A program made the translations under genes and the position numbers. Below, in pieces: positions 49,930 to 59,468 of a stretch of DNA of 64,000 nt. Below the pieces are notes generated by a model. That model did no database searches. It was not told the DNA's origin and was given only the letters and a program-made list of their open reading frames with translations. This DNA is from Flavobacterium ginsenosidimutans (lineage in GTDB: Bacteria > Bacteroidota > Bacteroidia > Flavobacteriales > Flavobacteriaceae). Each line of letters begins with the position of its first letter. Position 1 is the first letter of the stretch. Location of the stretch: assembly GCF_003254625.1 (NCBI RefSeq), contig NZ_QJRJ01000077.1, forward strand, positions 248,001 through 312,000, in the 5' to 3' direction.

Positions 49930-52416
49930 TTATTCGGTTGTAATTACAATTGTGGATTGTTTCAATCCGTTTGCACTTGCGGTTAATTCCAATCTTCCTG
50001 ATTTATCTCCAGATTGTACAATAACCAAGCATTTTCCAGCCAAAGCCGTATGTTTATTTCCTTTATACGATTCGTGACTAACTGGATCTCCACTGCAAAC
50101 GCCTACGATTTTTCCGTTTCCTTTTAAAGAGAAGTTGATTTCGTTATTGGCATTTGGCGCTATCGTTCCATTAGCATCTAAAATATCTACAGTTACAAAA
50201 GACAAATCATTTTTGTCTGCTTTGATTGTACTTCTGTCTGCTGTCAGTTTTAATTGTGAAGGATTTCCAGCCGTTTTGATCTCTTTTTCTAAAACTACTT
50301 TTCCGTCTTTACGAGAAATGGCTTTTAAAGTTCCAGCTTCAAAAGGAATTCTCCACATTACGTGCAAATCGTCTCCTTTTTTACTTCTTTTTCCAACTGA
50401 TTTTCCGTTTACGAAAAGTTCCACCTCATCGGCTTTATTGTAATATGCCCAAACATCAACAGTTTGTCCAGCTTTCCAATTCCAATGCGGGAAAATATGA
50501 AGAACGGTTTTATCTGTCCATTCGCTTTGGTACATATAATAAACATCTTTTGGGAAACCAGCTAAATCTACAATTCCAAAATACGAACTTACAGATGGCC
50601 ATTCGTACGGAGTTGGTTCTCCGATATAATCGAAACCTGTCCAAACGTACATTCCTGCCAAGAAATCATATTTTTTGATGACTTTCCAAGTTGCTTCGTG
50701 TGTAGAACCCCAAGGTGTCTGTACTTGGTCATAAGCTGAAACCGTATTTCCAGGATTTCCTCCTTCAAATTTTTTATCCCAACTAACCGGCCATTTTTTG
50801 ATGGTGTCTGAAACCGCATCGTAATAACCTCTTGTCTGTAAGCCTGAAGTGGTTTCAGTTGCGATAAAAGGTGTATTTGGGAAGTTCTTCAGATGATGTT
50901 CGAATGTCTGGTGCGCATAATTGTATCCAATTAAATCTAAAACTCCAGATCCAGCAAGCGGATTAATTGAAACATTCTTTTTCTCAAACTGCAAAGTCAC
51001 TGCATCAATATTCATATTTACTGGCGGATTCATTCCCGCAGTAATTGGTCTTGTTTTATCATATTGACGTGTAATTGCCGCCAATTCTTTTGCAATTTCA
51101 ATACCTGTTTCGTTCCACTGCTCTGGAATTTCATTACCAATACTCCACATAAAAATACTAGCATGATTTCGGTCGCGTAACAACTGATCGATTAGATCTT
51201 GTTTGTGCCATTTGTCCCAATCGTTAGCATAATCGTATTTAGTTTTGTTTTGTTTCCACATATCAAAAGCTTCATCCATGACAATGAAACCCATTTTGTC
51301 GCAAAGCTGTAAAAGTTCTGGAGCAGGCGGATTGTGAGAGGTTCTGATTCCGTTTACCCCCATTTCTTTCAAGATTTCTAACTGGCGTTCGATTGCACGC
51401 GTGTTGATTGCAGAACCCAACGGGCCTAAATCGTGATGCATACAAACTCCTTTTATTTTGACTTGTTTTCCATTCAAAATAAACCCTTTATTCAAATCGA
51501 ATTTAAAATCTCTGATTCCGAAAGTGGTTTTGTATTGATCAATGATTTTATCGTCAAGCGAAATTTCGGTAACTGCTGTGTACAATTCAGGTTTTTCATC
51601 TGACCATAATGCAGGATTTTCAACTTCAGCTGATTGCTTTACAATTTGATTTCCATTTGCATTGATTGTTATATCTTGAGTAACCGATGTTACTTTGGTA
51701 TCTTCTTTAAAAATAGTTGTCGTTACTTTTGCTTTTTTACCTTCTTTGTATTGATTTTTAATTGTTGTTTCAATACTTACAGAAGCTTTTTCAGCCGTAA
51801 CTTTTGGAGTTGTAATATAAGTTCCCCATTGTCCAACGTGAAGTTTGTCTGTTGTTTCGATCCAGACATTTCTAAAAATTCCTGAACCCGAATACCAGCG
51901 TGAATTGGGTTGTTTTGAATTGTCAACCTTAACAATTATTTCGTTGTTTTTGTCTCCGTAGTTTAAGTACGGCGTAATTTCATATTGAAAACCAATGTAT
52001 CCGTTTGGACGTTTTCCTAAATAATGCCCGTTTACCCAAACTTCGCTGTTTCTGTAAACACCGTCAAAAGTGATTGAAGTTATTTTTGTGCTGTCTTCTG
52101 CAGCAACTTTAAATGTTTTTTTGTACCAGCCTAAACCTCCGTTAAGAGATCCTCCGCCATAACCTGCAGGACTTTTTTCATCAAATTTCCCTTCGATGCT
52201 CCAATCATGCGGAACGTCTAAAGTTCTCCATTTTGTAGAAGTTCCAATAGTATCTTTATCTACAATACTATCATTTAGATGAAAGCTCCAATCTGCATTA
52301 AAAGAAACTTTTCGGTTTATAAATGCATCCTCCTTTTTTGAACAAGAATTCAAGAAAAAAACTCCAGCTGCAACTGCCCATAAACTTATGTTTTTTATGT
52401 TTTTTTTAATTTGCAT
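49930..52416 (-). CDS. GH2-family beta-galactosidase lipoprotein
   Basis: An 828-residue lipoprotein (lipobox LNSCS, Cys25). Domain order: GH2 sugar-binding (about 35-220), immunoglobulin-like (220-320), TIM barrel (320-620) and two C-terminal beta-domains. The acid/base Glu is in WSIGNEIPEQW and the nucleophile Glu in FIATETTSG; the HNPPAPE motif is present. In xyloglucan utilisation GH2 enzymes remove beta-1,2-galactose from xylose branches. First enzyme gene after the susCD-lipoprotein block, from which it is separated by a hairpin. Confidence 0.9.
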   Translation of the reverse strand: MQIKKNIKNISLWAVAAGVFFLNSCSKKEDAFINRKVSFNADWSFHLNDSIVDKDTIGTSTKWRTLDVPHDWSIEGKFDEKSPAGYGGGSLNGGLGWYKKTFKVAAEDSTKITSITFDGVYRNSEVWVNGHYLGKRPNGYIGFQYEITPYLNYGDKNNEIIVKVDNSKQPNSRWYSGSGIFRNVWIETTDKLHVGQWGTYITTPKVTAEKASVSIETTIKNQYKEGKKAKVTTTIFKEDTKVTSVTQDITINANGNQIVKQSAEVENPALWSDEKPELYTAVTEISLDDKIIDQYKTTFGIRDFKFDLNKGFILNGKQVKIKGVCMHHDLGPLGSAINTRAIERQLEILKEMGVNGIRTSHNPPAPELLQLCDKMGFIVMDEAFDMWKQNKTKYDYANDWDKWHKQDLIDQLLRDRNHASIFMWSIGNEIPEQWNETGIEIAKELAAITRQYDKTRPITAGMNPPVNMNIDAVTLQFEKKNVSINPLAGSGVLDLIGYNYAHQTFEHHLKNFPNTPFIATETTSGLQTRGYYDAVSDTIKKWPVSWDKKFEGGNPGNTVSAYDQVQTPWGSTHEATWKVIKKYDFLAGMYVWTGFDYIGEPTPYEWPSVSSYFGIVDLAGFPKDVYYMYQSEWTDKTVLHIFPHWNWKAGQTVDVWAYYNKADEVELFVNGKSVGKRSKKGDDLHVMWRIPFEAGTLKAISRKDGKVVLEKEIKTAGNPSQLKLTADRSTIKADKNDLSFVTVDILDANGTIAPNANNEINFSLKGNGKIVGVCSGDPVSHESYKGNKHTALAGKCLVIVQSGDKSGRLELTASANGLKQSTIVITTE

Positions 52417-52491
52417 AGGTACTTTTTTTGTTTTTGGAATTTGAAGATAGAAATAAAAATTGATTTCATTTATTTCTTAATAAAATAATTT

Positions 52492-52540
52492 AAGTCTCAG
52501 TCTTAAAGAACATTACAAAATGTTTTTAGGACTGAGACTT
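52492..52540 (-). terminator. Long hairpin between the susCD-lipoprotein block and GH2
   Basis: AAGTCTCAGTC (52492-52502) pairs with GACTGAGACTT (52530-52540) and inner ACATT/ATGT pairing extends the stem. On the minus strand it is followed by AAATTATTTTATT rather than a pure T-run, so it would reduce rather than stop read-through. This fits higher expression of the transport genes than of the enzymes. Confidence 0.55.
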
Positions 52541-52554
52541 CAAAACTAACTAAC

Positions 52555-53421
52555 TTACGATTTTGGCTTGTAATGGAATACAATTAAACAAACTCCTTCA
52601 CCAGTTCTACTTTGATCTCTTACTACTGCTAATCTTAAAGATGTTTTAGTAATCTCAACCAATTTTACACTATACCAGTTACTGCAGTCTCCATAATAGT
52701 CTCCACCGTAAAGCATTTCGACACCACCATTAAAAACTAATTTATTATTTGCTATATCAAATGTGTATGTTCCAGTTTTAGTTGTTTGATTGTTGTTTGC
52801 AATCGCTGTTTGAGTAACAGATGTATTGTAATTTCCATTTAAATCAAAATACATTTCTCCCCAATTTTTATTTGGCATAACCCAAGAATTACTTGCGTAA
52901 TCTGGAAACCAGTTCCAATAATCGCTTCCTGTTGGGTTGTAAGGATAGTCTAAACCAGCCCAGCCAATAGGATCAACAAAATCTAAAACCCATGTTTTTC
53001 CGTCAACTCCATTCGTCAACATTTCCCATTTAGGATCTTTAAAGTAAGTGTCATCATTTTCAGCGATATCAACCACAGTAGGAGCAGCTTCTACAGAACC
53101 TCCTCTTGTATAAGCCGTGAAATAAATAGTATATTTTCCAGCAAAAGGTAAAGTTACCTGATCACTACTTTTATTTGAGTGTCCTAATTCATTTCCAGCA
53201 GCGTCTACATATTTCCAATATGGAATAACTGTAGGGTCTTCGCTTTTAAGAATTACAATATTTTTGTTTGTTGCATCTTGAGTCACAGAATATTCAAGTG
53301 TTTCTGGTGTCAAGGTAACTGCTGGAAGGCTTTCGCGATCTTCGATAGCCTCGCAAGAAGCTAAACCTGAACTTATCGTTGCAGCAGTTAATAAAATATA
53401 TAATATACGTTTCATAGTCAT
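52555..53421 (-). CDS. SusE/SGBP-like surface glycan-binding lipoprotein
   Basis: A 288-residue lipoprotein with lipobox GLASC (Cys23) followed by acidic residues. The N-terminal part (about 35-120) is a PKD-like beta-sandwich and the remainder (KTWVLDFVDPIGWAGLDYPYN ... SNWYSVKLVEITKTSLRLAVV) is a lipocalin-like beta-domain rich in Trp and Tyr suited to sugar binding. Its position directly after susD is that of SGBP-B/SusE proteins. Sequence similarity among these is poor, so assignment is mainly by place and domain style. Confidence 0.8.
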   Translation of the reverse strand: MTMKRILYILLTAATISSGLASCEAIEDRESLPAVTLTPETLEYSVTQDATNKNIVILKSEDPTVIPYWKYVDAAGNELGHSNKSSDQVTLPFAGKYTIYFTAYTRGGSVEAAPTVVDIAENDDTYFKDPKWEMLTNGVDGKTWVLDFVDPIGWAGLDYPYNPTGSDYWNWFPDYASNSWVMPNKNWGEMYFDLNGNYNTSVTQTAIANNNQTTKTGTYTFDIANNKLVFNGGVEMLYGGDYYGDCSNWYSVKLVEITKTSLRLAVVRDQSRTGEGVCLIVFHYKPKS

Positions 53422-53432
53422 TTTGTTTTAAA

Positions 53433-55022
53433 TTAATTCCAACCTGGATTTTGAGTTATAGAACCATTTGAAAGAATGATCTGAGATTGAGGTAATGGGA
53501 ACCAACCTTGAGTCTCTGTTCTGAAAGTCACATTAAATTGAGAATCGCCCGTATTGTTGTCAATAGCAGATTTCATTGTAGTCATACCTTGTCTGATTAA
53601 ATCAAAATAACGTAATCCTTCTAACGCCAATTCTAATTGACGCTCTTTCATGATATTCTCCTGAGTTGCAGTAATTCTATGAGACGTATTTTTAAAAGCA
53701 CGATCACGTACTCTATCAAAATCTGCTTGTGCTACAGCTGGGCTCGATTGTAAATTCAATTCAGCAGCCATTAATAAAACATCTGAGTAACGAATAATAG
53801 CGTAATCTTGGTAGTTGTCAATTTGGAAGTTTCCTCCATTTGCTTCTACAACAGCTGTTCCTGCTTCGTTTGTAATTGGACAATATTTTTTCCAAGAATA
53901 TCCAGTGTACTGACGTTGCTCTCTAGCTTGTGCATCAAAGTTTAATCCTTCACCAGCATAATCAATAAATGAAGCTGCTTTTCTAGTATCGCCTGCTTCA
54001 TACAAGCTTACCAATTTAGGGTTTACAGTTGCTCCACCCCATCCAGTTGCATATCTTCCAATTGCTCCTCCACGTGGTGCAATGTTTACTTGGAAACGGT
54101 TTCCTTCGTGAAGATCCCAGTTTCCTTTTCCTGAACCATTAAAACGAACAGCCCAAACCATTTCTGTATTATCTTCTCCAGCAAAATTTTCAAGAGAAGC
54201 CGCTAACCAAAGATTAGCAAAATCAGAAACTAATGCGTGACCGCTATTGTTTACAACATCATTAATATAAGTTGTTGCTTCAGCTTTTGTTACTACACCT
54301 GCTAAATCAGTTTTATTGTAAGTTCCTGTGTAGAACAAGAATGTTCTAGCTAAGTAAGCTTCTGCAGCCCATTTTGTAATACGACCGTAGTTTGCATTTC
54401 CTGCTTGCGAATAATTTTCGTTACCTAAATTATCAGCAGCAAATTTTAAATCACTTGCAATTAAAGCGTAAGTAACTTCTGGAGCTTGTCTTGGCAATTC
54501 AAATTCTGTTGTTGAAACTGTATGATCCAATGGAATAATATCTCCAAACATTTTAGCAGCTGTAAAATGGAAATGCGCTCTTAAGAAACGAGCTTCAGCT
54601 TCGTAACGCGTTTTCAAAGCCGTATCAGAACCCCAGTTTACATTGTCTAAATTTTCTAATAAAATATTAGCTCTGTAAATTCCTAAATAAGCGTTAGACC
54701 AAACATCTTTATTCATGTCTTTATCTGAAACATACAAGAAACGATCCCATTCGATATCGGCTTGACCGTCAGCAATACCATAACCCCCGAAACAGTTATC
54801 AGAAGCTTGTTCACTAATCAATAAAGGTCCGCCGTAAGCCTCGCGCTGTAAAACATCGTAAACCGCTACAAGACCTTCAAATGCATCAGAAGGTGTTTTA
54901 TAAAAATTCTCAGTTACCTTATCTGTGTATGGTTCGTTTTCTAAAAAATCCTGCGAACAAGCACCTAAAACAAGTAAGCTTGAAAGGGCAAATAAGTTTA
55001 TATATCTTTTCATGGTTTTCAA
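53433..55022 (-). CDS. susD: SusD/RagB-family glycan-binding lipoprotein
   Basis: A 529-residue outer-membrane lipoprotein (lipobox LGACS, Cys22) that caps the SusC barrel and binds oligosaccharide. Typical SusD features: DFLENEPYTDKVTENFYKTPSDAF at the N-terminus, TPR-like helices (YRANILLENLDNV, RFLRAHFHFTAAKMFGDI), YAIIRYSDVLLMAAELN and the C-terminal RRLELALEGLRYFDLIRQG-type segment. It follows susC by 3 bases and precedes the SusE-like gene. Confidence 0.93.
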   Translation of the reverse strand: MKTMKRYINLFALSSLLVLGACSQDFLENEPYTDKVTENFYKTPSDAFEGLVAVYDVLQREAYGGPLLISEQASDNCFGGYGIADGQADIEWDRFLYVSDKDMNKDVWSNAYLGIYRANILLENLDNVNWGSDTALKTRYEAEARFLRAHFHFTAAKMFGDIIPLDHTVSTTEFELPRQAPEVTYALIASDLKFAADNLGNENYSQAGNANYGRITKWAAEAYLARTFLFYTGTYNKTDLAGVVTKAEATTYINDVVNNSGHALVSDFANLWLAASLENFAGEDNTEMVWAVRFNGSGKGNWDLHEGNRFQVNIAPRGGAIGRYATGWGGATVNPKLVSLYEAGDTRKAASFIDYAGEGLNFDAQAREQRQYTGYSWKKYCPITNEAGTAVVEANGGNFQIDNYQDYAIIRYSDVLLMAAELNLQSSPAVAQADFDRVRDRAFKNTSHRITATQENIMKERQLELALEGLRYFDLIRQGMTTMKSAIDNNTGDSQFNVTFRTETQGWFPLPQSQIILSNGSITQNPGWN

Positions 55023-55025
55023 AAT

Positions 55026-58000
55026 TTAAAAGTTAACATTTAGACCCATCATGTAGGTTCTTGGTTGAGGATAGTATCCAACATCAATTCCTTTAGCCCA
55101 AGATTGATTTACGTTTCCGAAACCAATTTCCGGATCCATTCCTTTGTATTTAGTGAATGTGTAAATGTTATTTCCTGCCACATACAATCTAAATTTAGTG
55201 AAGAAGTTAAGCTTTGTTGTAAGCTTCGTTAAGTCACATCCAATTGTAGCATTTTTAATTCTGAAGAAATCTGAATCTTGAACATATAAATCAGAGAATT
55301 TAGTGTAATTCCCGTTTGCATCTGTTCCGTAAGTTACTCTTGGAACTCTGTTAGAAGATCCTTCAGTTGTCCATCTGTTCAACACGTCTGTTGTGTTGTT
55401 TGTGTAAGCACGAGTGTAGTCGTGAACTCCAAATACGTTTTGTCCTCCAGCGATACCGTAAGTATTAATAGAAAAATCAAAAGCTTTATATGATAATTCT
55501 AAATTGATACCGTAGTTAATATCTGGATTTGGATTACCTACTTGCGTTTTATCATTAGCATCGATTTGTCCGTCACCATTTAAATCTACGAAACGAACGT
55601 CTCCTGGCTGTGCATTTGGCTGAACACCCGCTGCAACTTCAGCTGCATTTTGAAAAATTCCGTCTGTTTTTAATCCGTAGAAATACCCCATTGGTTTACC
55701 AACTTCAACACGGTTCATCTCGTCTAAACCTTGAAATAAAACGTTTGTTTCTCCGTGAATGATTCCTTCATTGTTAGCAATTCTTAACACTTCGTTTTGG
55801 TTACGAGAAAGGTTTGCGTTGATTGCAAAATTCCAGTCTTTTCCAAAGTGTGTACGGTAAGCTAATCCAATTTCAAAACCTTTATTACTTACGTCTCCAC
55901 CATTAATGTAAGGTGCAGTTGCTCCAGCATAAGTTGGGATAGATGCCAATACTAACCAGTCTTTAGTTTTCTTGTCGTAGTAATCGAAAGTTAATGTAAA
56001 GTTATTGAACAATGTAGCATCAAAACCTAAATCTAACTGCTCAGAAGTTTCCCATTTCAAGTTACGGTTTGCTAATTGGTCAGGGCTTGAACCTACTAAT
56101 AAAGTTTCGTCACCAGTTCCAAAGTGATATGTTTTGTCTGTTGAATTTACAGTTGACAAGTAAGCAAATCTTCTACCAAATTGGTCGTTACCATTTTGTC
56201 CCCAGCTTGCTCTTAATTTGAAAGTATTTAAAACTTTGTTTTCTTTGAAGAAAGCTTCTTTATCTAAATTCCACCCCGCAGAGAACGATGGGAAAATAGC
56301 ATATTTGTTATCTGGACCAAATTCTGATGAACCGTCACGACGAACTGTTGCAGAGAATAAGTATTTATTGTTGTAATCGTACAATAAACGTCCGAAGTAA
56401 GATTGAATAGAATAATCTTTACGATTTCCTTTTACCACATTTGATGTCGGATCTTTTGCGTTATCTAAATAAGCGTGTTCGAAATCATCAAAAATCAAGT
56501 TCCTTCCTTGACCTTCCATATAATCTGCAGTATTCTGTTTTGCAGAAGTACCTACTAACACATCAAAATTATGAGAAGCAGCAATGTTGAATTTGTATTG
56601 AAGTGTGTTTTCAAAAATCCATCCTACAGATTTTGTTGAACTTTGAGTTACGCTAGAAACTGTATTATTATCATTTGAAGAAAGAGAGTAAACAGGTCTG
56701 AAAGAACGGTAGTCACTATCTGTCATATCAACACCATAACTTGTTCTGAAAGTAAAGTTTTTTGCAAATTTTAATTCAGCAAAAATGTTACCTACATAAC
56801 GATTTGTTTTCGTTTGGTTGAAGTTGTTATAGTATAAAGATCCAACTGGGTTGCTGATATCTTGAGAAATAATTGAATGAGCAAAATCGCCATTTTCATC
56901 ATAAGCCTGATCAATTGGAGCTGCATTTAAGAAGCTTCTAATTGCGTTGCTATAAATACCATCATCTGCAACACCGCTTGATTTGATGTTTGATAAAGTA
57001 AAGTTTTCACCAATTTTCAAATGATCTTTAATTACTTCAGAAGTAGAGTTTACTGTAAAAGTAACACGATCATATTGAGACTGATTATTAGATCCTCCAA
57101 TCATACCTTCTTGCCCGTAGTAAGATAAACCAGTCGCAATTGTAGATTTTTGGTCACCACCAGTAATCAAAAGAGAGTGGTTTTGTTTCATTGCACCTTC
57201 ATTGAACAAATCATCTTGCCAATCGTGGTTTGGAAATGAAGCGATTTGAGCTTTAGTATATAATGGAGCATATCCAGAATTTACACGAGCTTCGTTCATA
57301 ATTGTTGTATATTCCTGTGTATTCATCAAATCCAGTTTTTTAGCAATTTGCTGAAAACCTGTATAAGAGTTGAAAGACACATTCATTTTACCATCTTTAC
57401 CTTTTTTAGTTGTAACCAAGATAACTCCATTTGCCGCTCTTGCTCCGTAGATAGAAGCTGCTGAAGCATCTTTCAAAACGTCTACCCTTTCAATAACAGA
57501 TGGATCAAGGTATCCAATTCCGTTATCAACCACTACACCATCAACTACATAAAGAGGATCGCTATTTCCTGCTGTACCTGCACCACGAATATTTACCACC
57601 ATATTCGCTCCAGGCTGACCAGAAGAAGAAGTTACAGAAACCCCTGAAGCCTGACCTTGTAAAGCATTTACAACATCAAGTGACGCTACTTGCTGAATGT
57701 CTTTTCCAGACACTAAAGAAGTCGCCGCAGTATTTACTTTCTTCTTTTGAGTACCGTAACCGATTACTACAATTTCTTTAAGTTCTGCAGTTTCTGGATG
57801 CAAAACCACATTCACTGTTTTTTGAGTTCCAACCGTAATATTTTGTGCTTTGAAACCCACAAAAGTAATTACTAAAACATCTCCTGTTTTAGCCTCCACT
57901 TTATATTTTCCATCAAAATCGGTAACTGTACTCGATTTTGTTCCCTGTACTTGTACAGTTGCTCCTGGAACTCCAAATCCGTCTTCGGAAGAGGTAATTG

Positions 58001-58115
58001 TCCCACTTACAGTTTTGGATTCTTGTGCAAATCCAAACTGCATCATAAATACGCTAAGCAGCACCGCCATTAAAAATGGAAGCTTTGTTGTTTTAATACA
58101 ATTTTTGCTTTTCAT
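55026..58115 (-). CDS. susC: SusC/RagA-family TonB-dependent glycan transporter
   Basis: A 1029-residue outer-membrane importer for oligosaccharides. Order: signal peptide (about 1-30), CarboxypepD_reg-like domain (33-115), TonB box region, plug (about 120-240; GAGTAGNSDPLYVVDGVVVDNG and SAASIYGARAANGVILVTTKKG) and 22-strand barrel to the end. SusC-type proteins partner SusD and take up the sugars released by surface endo-enzymes such as the GH5 here. First gene of a 26-kb minus-strand locus. No anti-sigma or hybrid two-component regulator is adjacent; Nudix-like regulators take that place. Confidence 0.94.
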   Translation of the reverse strand: MKSKNCIKTTKLPFLMAVLLSVFMMQFGFAQESKTVSGTITSSEDGFGVPGATVQVQGTKSSTVTDFDGKYKVEAKTGDVLVITFVGFKAQNITVGTQKTVNVVLHPETAELKEIVVIGYGTQKKKVNTAATSLVSGKDIQQVASLDVVNALQGQASGVSVTSSSGQPGANMVVNIRGAGTAGNSDPLYVVDGVVVDNGIGYLDPSVIERVDVLKDASAASIYGARAANGVILVTTKKGKDGKMNVSFNSYTGFQQIAKKLDLMNTQEYTTIMNEARVNSGYAPLYTKAQIASFPNHDWQDDLFNEGAMKQNHSLLITGGDQKSTIATGLSYYGQEGMIGGSNNQSQYDRVTFTVNSTSEVIKDHLKIGENFTLSNIKSSGVADDGIYSNAIRSFLNAAPIDQAYDENGDFAHSIISQDISNPVGSLYYNNFNQTKTNRYVGNIFAELKFAKNFTFRTSYGVDMTDSDYRSFRPVYSLSSNDNNTVSSVTQSSTKSVGWIFENTLQYKFNIAASHNFDVLVGTSAKQNTADYMEGQGRNLIFDDFEHAYLDNAKDPTSNVVKGNRKDYSIQSYFGRLLYDYNNKYLFSATVRRDGSSEFGPDNKYAIFPSFSAGWNLDKEAFFKENKVLNTFKLRASWGQNGNDQFGRRFAYLSTVNSTDKTYHFGTGDETLLVGSSPDQLANRNLKWETSEQLDLGFDATLFNNFTLTFDYYDKKTKDWLVLASIPTYAGATAPYINGGDVSNKGFEIGLAYRTHFGKDWNFAINANLSRNQNEVLRIANNEGIIHGETNVLFQGLDEMNRVEVGKPMGYFYGLKTDGIFQNAAEVAAGVQPNAQPGDVRFVDLNGDGQIDANDKTQVGNPNPDINYGINLELSYKAFDFSINTYGIAGGQNVFGVHDYTRAYTNNTTDVLNRWTTEGSSNRVPRVTYGTDANGNYTKFSDLYVQDSDFFRIKNATIGCDLTKLTTKLNFFTKFRLYVAGNNIYTFTKYKGMDPEIGFGNVNQSWAKGIDVGYYPQPRTYMMGLNVNF

Positions 58116-58695
58116 AATAAGAATTGATTAAGTTTAAGTTATAGTTAGTAATTTCTACCCTAAGAGAAACTCCGGAAAACTTCCCAAGCAGGTCATGCCA
58201 AAAATGAGGGCCTGAATCTCATTTCTAACATTTAGTACTTGTCTGACTATAAGATGATGTTTTGAACATCAAAATCGACTCGAAAATCAATTTTTAAAAA
58301 AACATTTGTGGTAAGTTTAAGTTAAGTTGTAATTTCGCCTTTTTAAACTTATAGTCAATTTGAATTTATCTTATGGTAAATTTGACTACAAGTGTAAAAC
58401 AAATTTTCTATATTAACAAAATATTAGGGTTATTTTTTTTCGATTCTAATAAATACTAATTCATTTTTATCAATGTTGTAAAATCTGAATTGAAATCGAA
58501 ATAAAAAATATAGAAAAATCAACGTTTTATAAAATTGACAATCAGATATTTAAGAATCACTTAAAACAAATACCGTTTTCTGATAATTTTTAAACAGCTG
58601 ATTCTCACAATTTTATTTCGTTAAAAAAAATATAAAGCTTTCAAGAAGGCTAATAATCATTTTATTTATTTAATTTGTCAAAATTTATCTCGAAT
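58116..58695. promoter_or_regulatory. Divergent control region between susC and the Nudix-like regulators
   Basis: This 580-base spacer contains no credible gene. Noted elements: TGACTATAAG at 58244-58253; a TGATGTT / AACATCA palindrome at 58255-58271; CTTATAGTCAA at 58348-58358 and TTGACTACAAG at 58382-58392, which form an inverted pair with one mismatch; and direct AAGTTTAAGTTA repeats at about 58123-58135 and 58312-58325. TAAATTTG (58377-58384, plus strand) resembles a -7 element. No clear TAnnTTTG was found for susC, suggesting an activator or alternative sigma factor. Confidence 0.45.
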
Positions 58696-59412
58696 ATGGT
58701 TGAAAATGTAGATGACAAAACTGCTCCAAAAAATGAAAACAGTGCGATGAATGCCATCACAATTGACTGTGTTATTTTTGGTTTTGATAAGGGCAGCCTT
58801 GAAGTACTTTTGGTGCAGCACGGTGAAGGTATCAGCAAAGGAAAATGGGGTCTTCCTGGGGGATGGATTTATAAAAAAGAAAGCACAGACGATGCCGCTC
58901 ATCGTTTATTGAATGAGCTTACGGGTCTTGACAACATATATTTGGAACAGCTAAAAGCATTTGGAGATCCAGATCGTTTTCCGCTGCGACGTGTTATCAC
59001 AATTGGATATTATGCTCTCGTAAAAAGAGAAGACTATAATATTAAAGCAGGTTTTACGGCATCTGATGCTAAATGGTATAAAATCAATAACATTCCAGAT
59101 CTGATTTACGATCATAACGAAATTCTATCTTACAGTTTAAAAAACCTGCAAAACAGAGTTCGTCAAGCTCCAATTGGATTTAATCTGCTTCCTGAAAAGT
59201 TCACTTTATTACAATTAATGCAGTTGTACGAAGAAATTTTAGGAATCGAAATGGACAAACCAAACTTTAGAAGAAAAATTCTTCACATGAAACTTTTGGC
59301 CGCTTTAGATGAAAAACAGCAGGATGTATCGCATAGAGCAGCGCAATTGTATAAATTTGATCCAGAAATCTATAAAAAACTAACTGAAAAAGGATTCAAT
59401 TTTGAATTCTGA
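58696..59412 (+). CDS. Nudix-like winged-helix sugar regulator (AraR-type), first copy
   Basis: A 238-residue protein from ATG 58696 (TTG 58675 is an alternative). The N-terminal Nudix fold has a degenerate Nudix box: GWIYKKE at 56-62 is kept, but REUxEE reads RLLNEL (70-75), so hydrolysis is unlikely. The C-terminal winged helix (APIGFNLLPEKFTL to the end) matches NrtR/AraR proteins. In Bacteroides, AraR of this type (BT0354) binds L-arabinose. It sits divergent from susC, so it probably controls the glycan locus. The next gene is a close paralogue. Confidence 0.88.
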   Translation: MVENVDDKTAPKNENSAMNAITIDCVIFGFDKGSLEVLLVQHGEGISKGKWGLPGGWIYKKESTDDAAHRLLNELTGLDNIYLEQLKAFGDPDRFPLRRVITIGYYALVKREDYNIKAGFTASDAKWYKINNIPDLIYDHNEILSYSLKNLQNRVRQAPIGFNLLPEKFTLLQLMQLYEEILGIEMDKPNFRRKILHMKLLAALDEKQQDVSHRAAQLYKFDPEIYKKLTEKGFNFEF

Positions 59413-59468
59413 TTTTCAGGTAAAATGAATTAAAAAAACCTTTTCGCATTTCGAAACACCATAATAAA

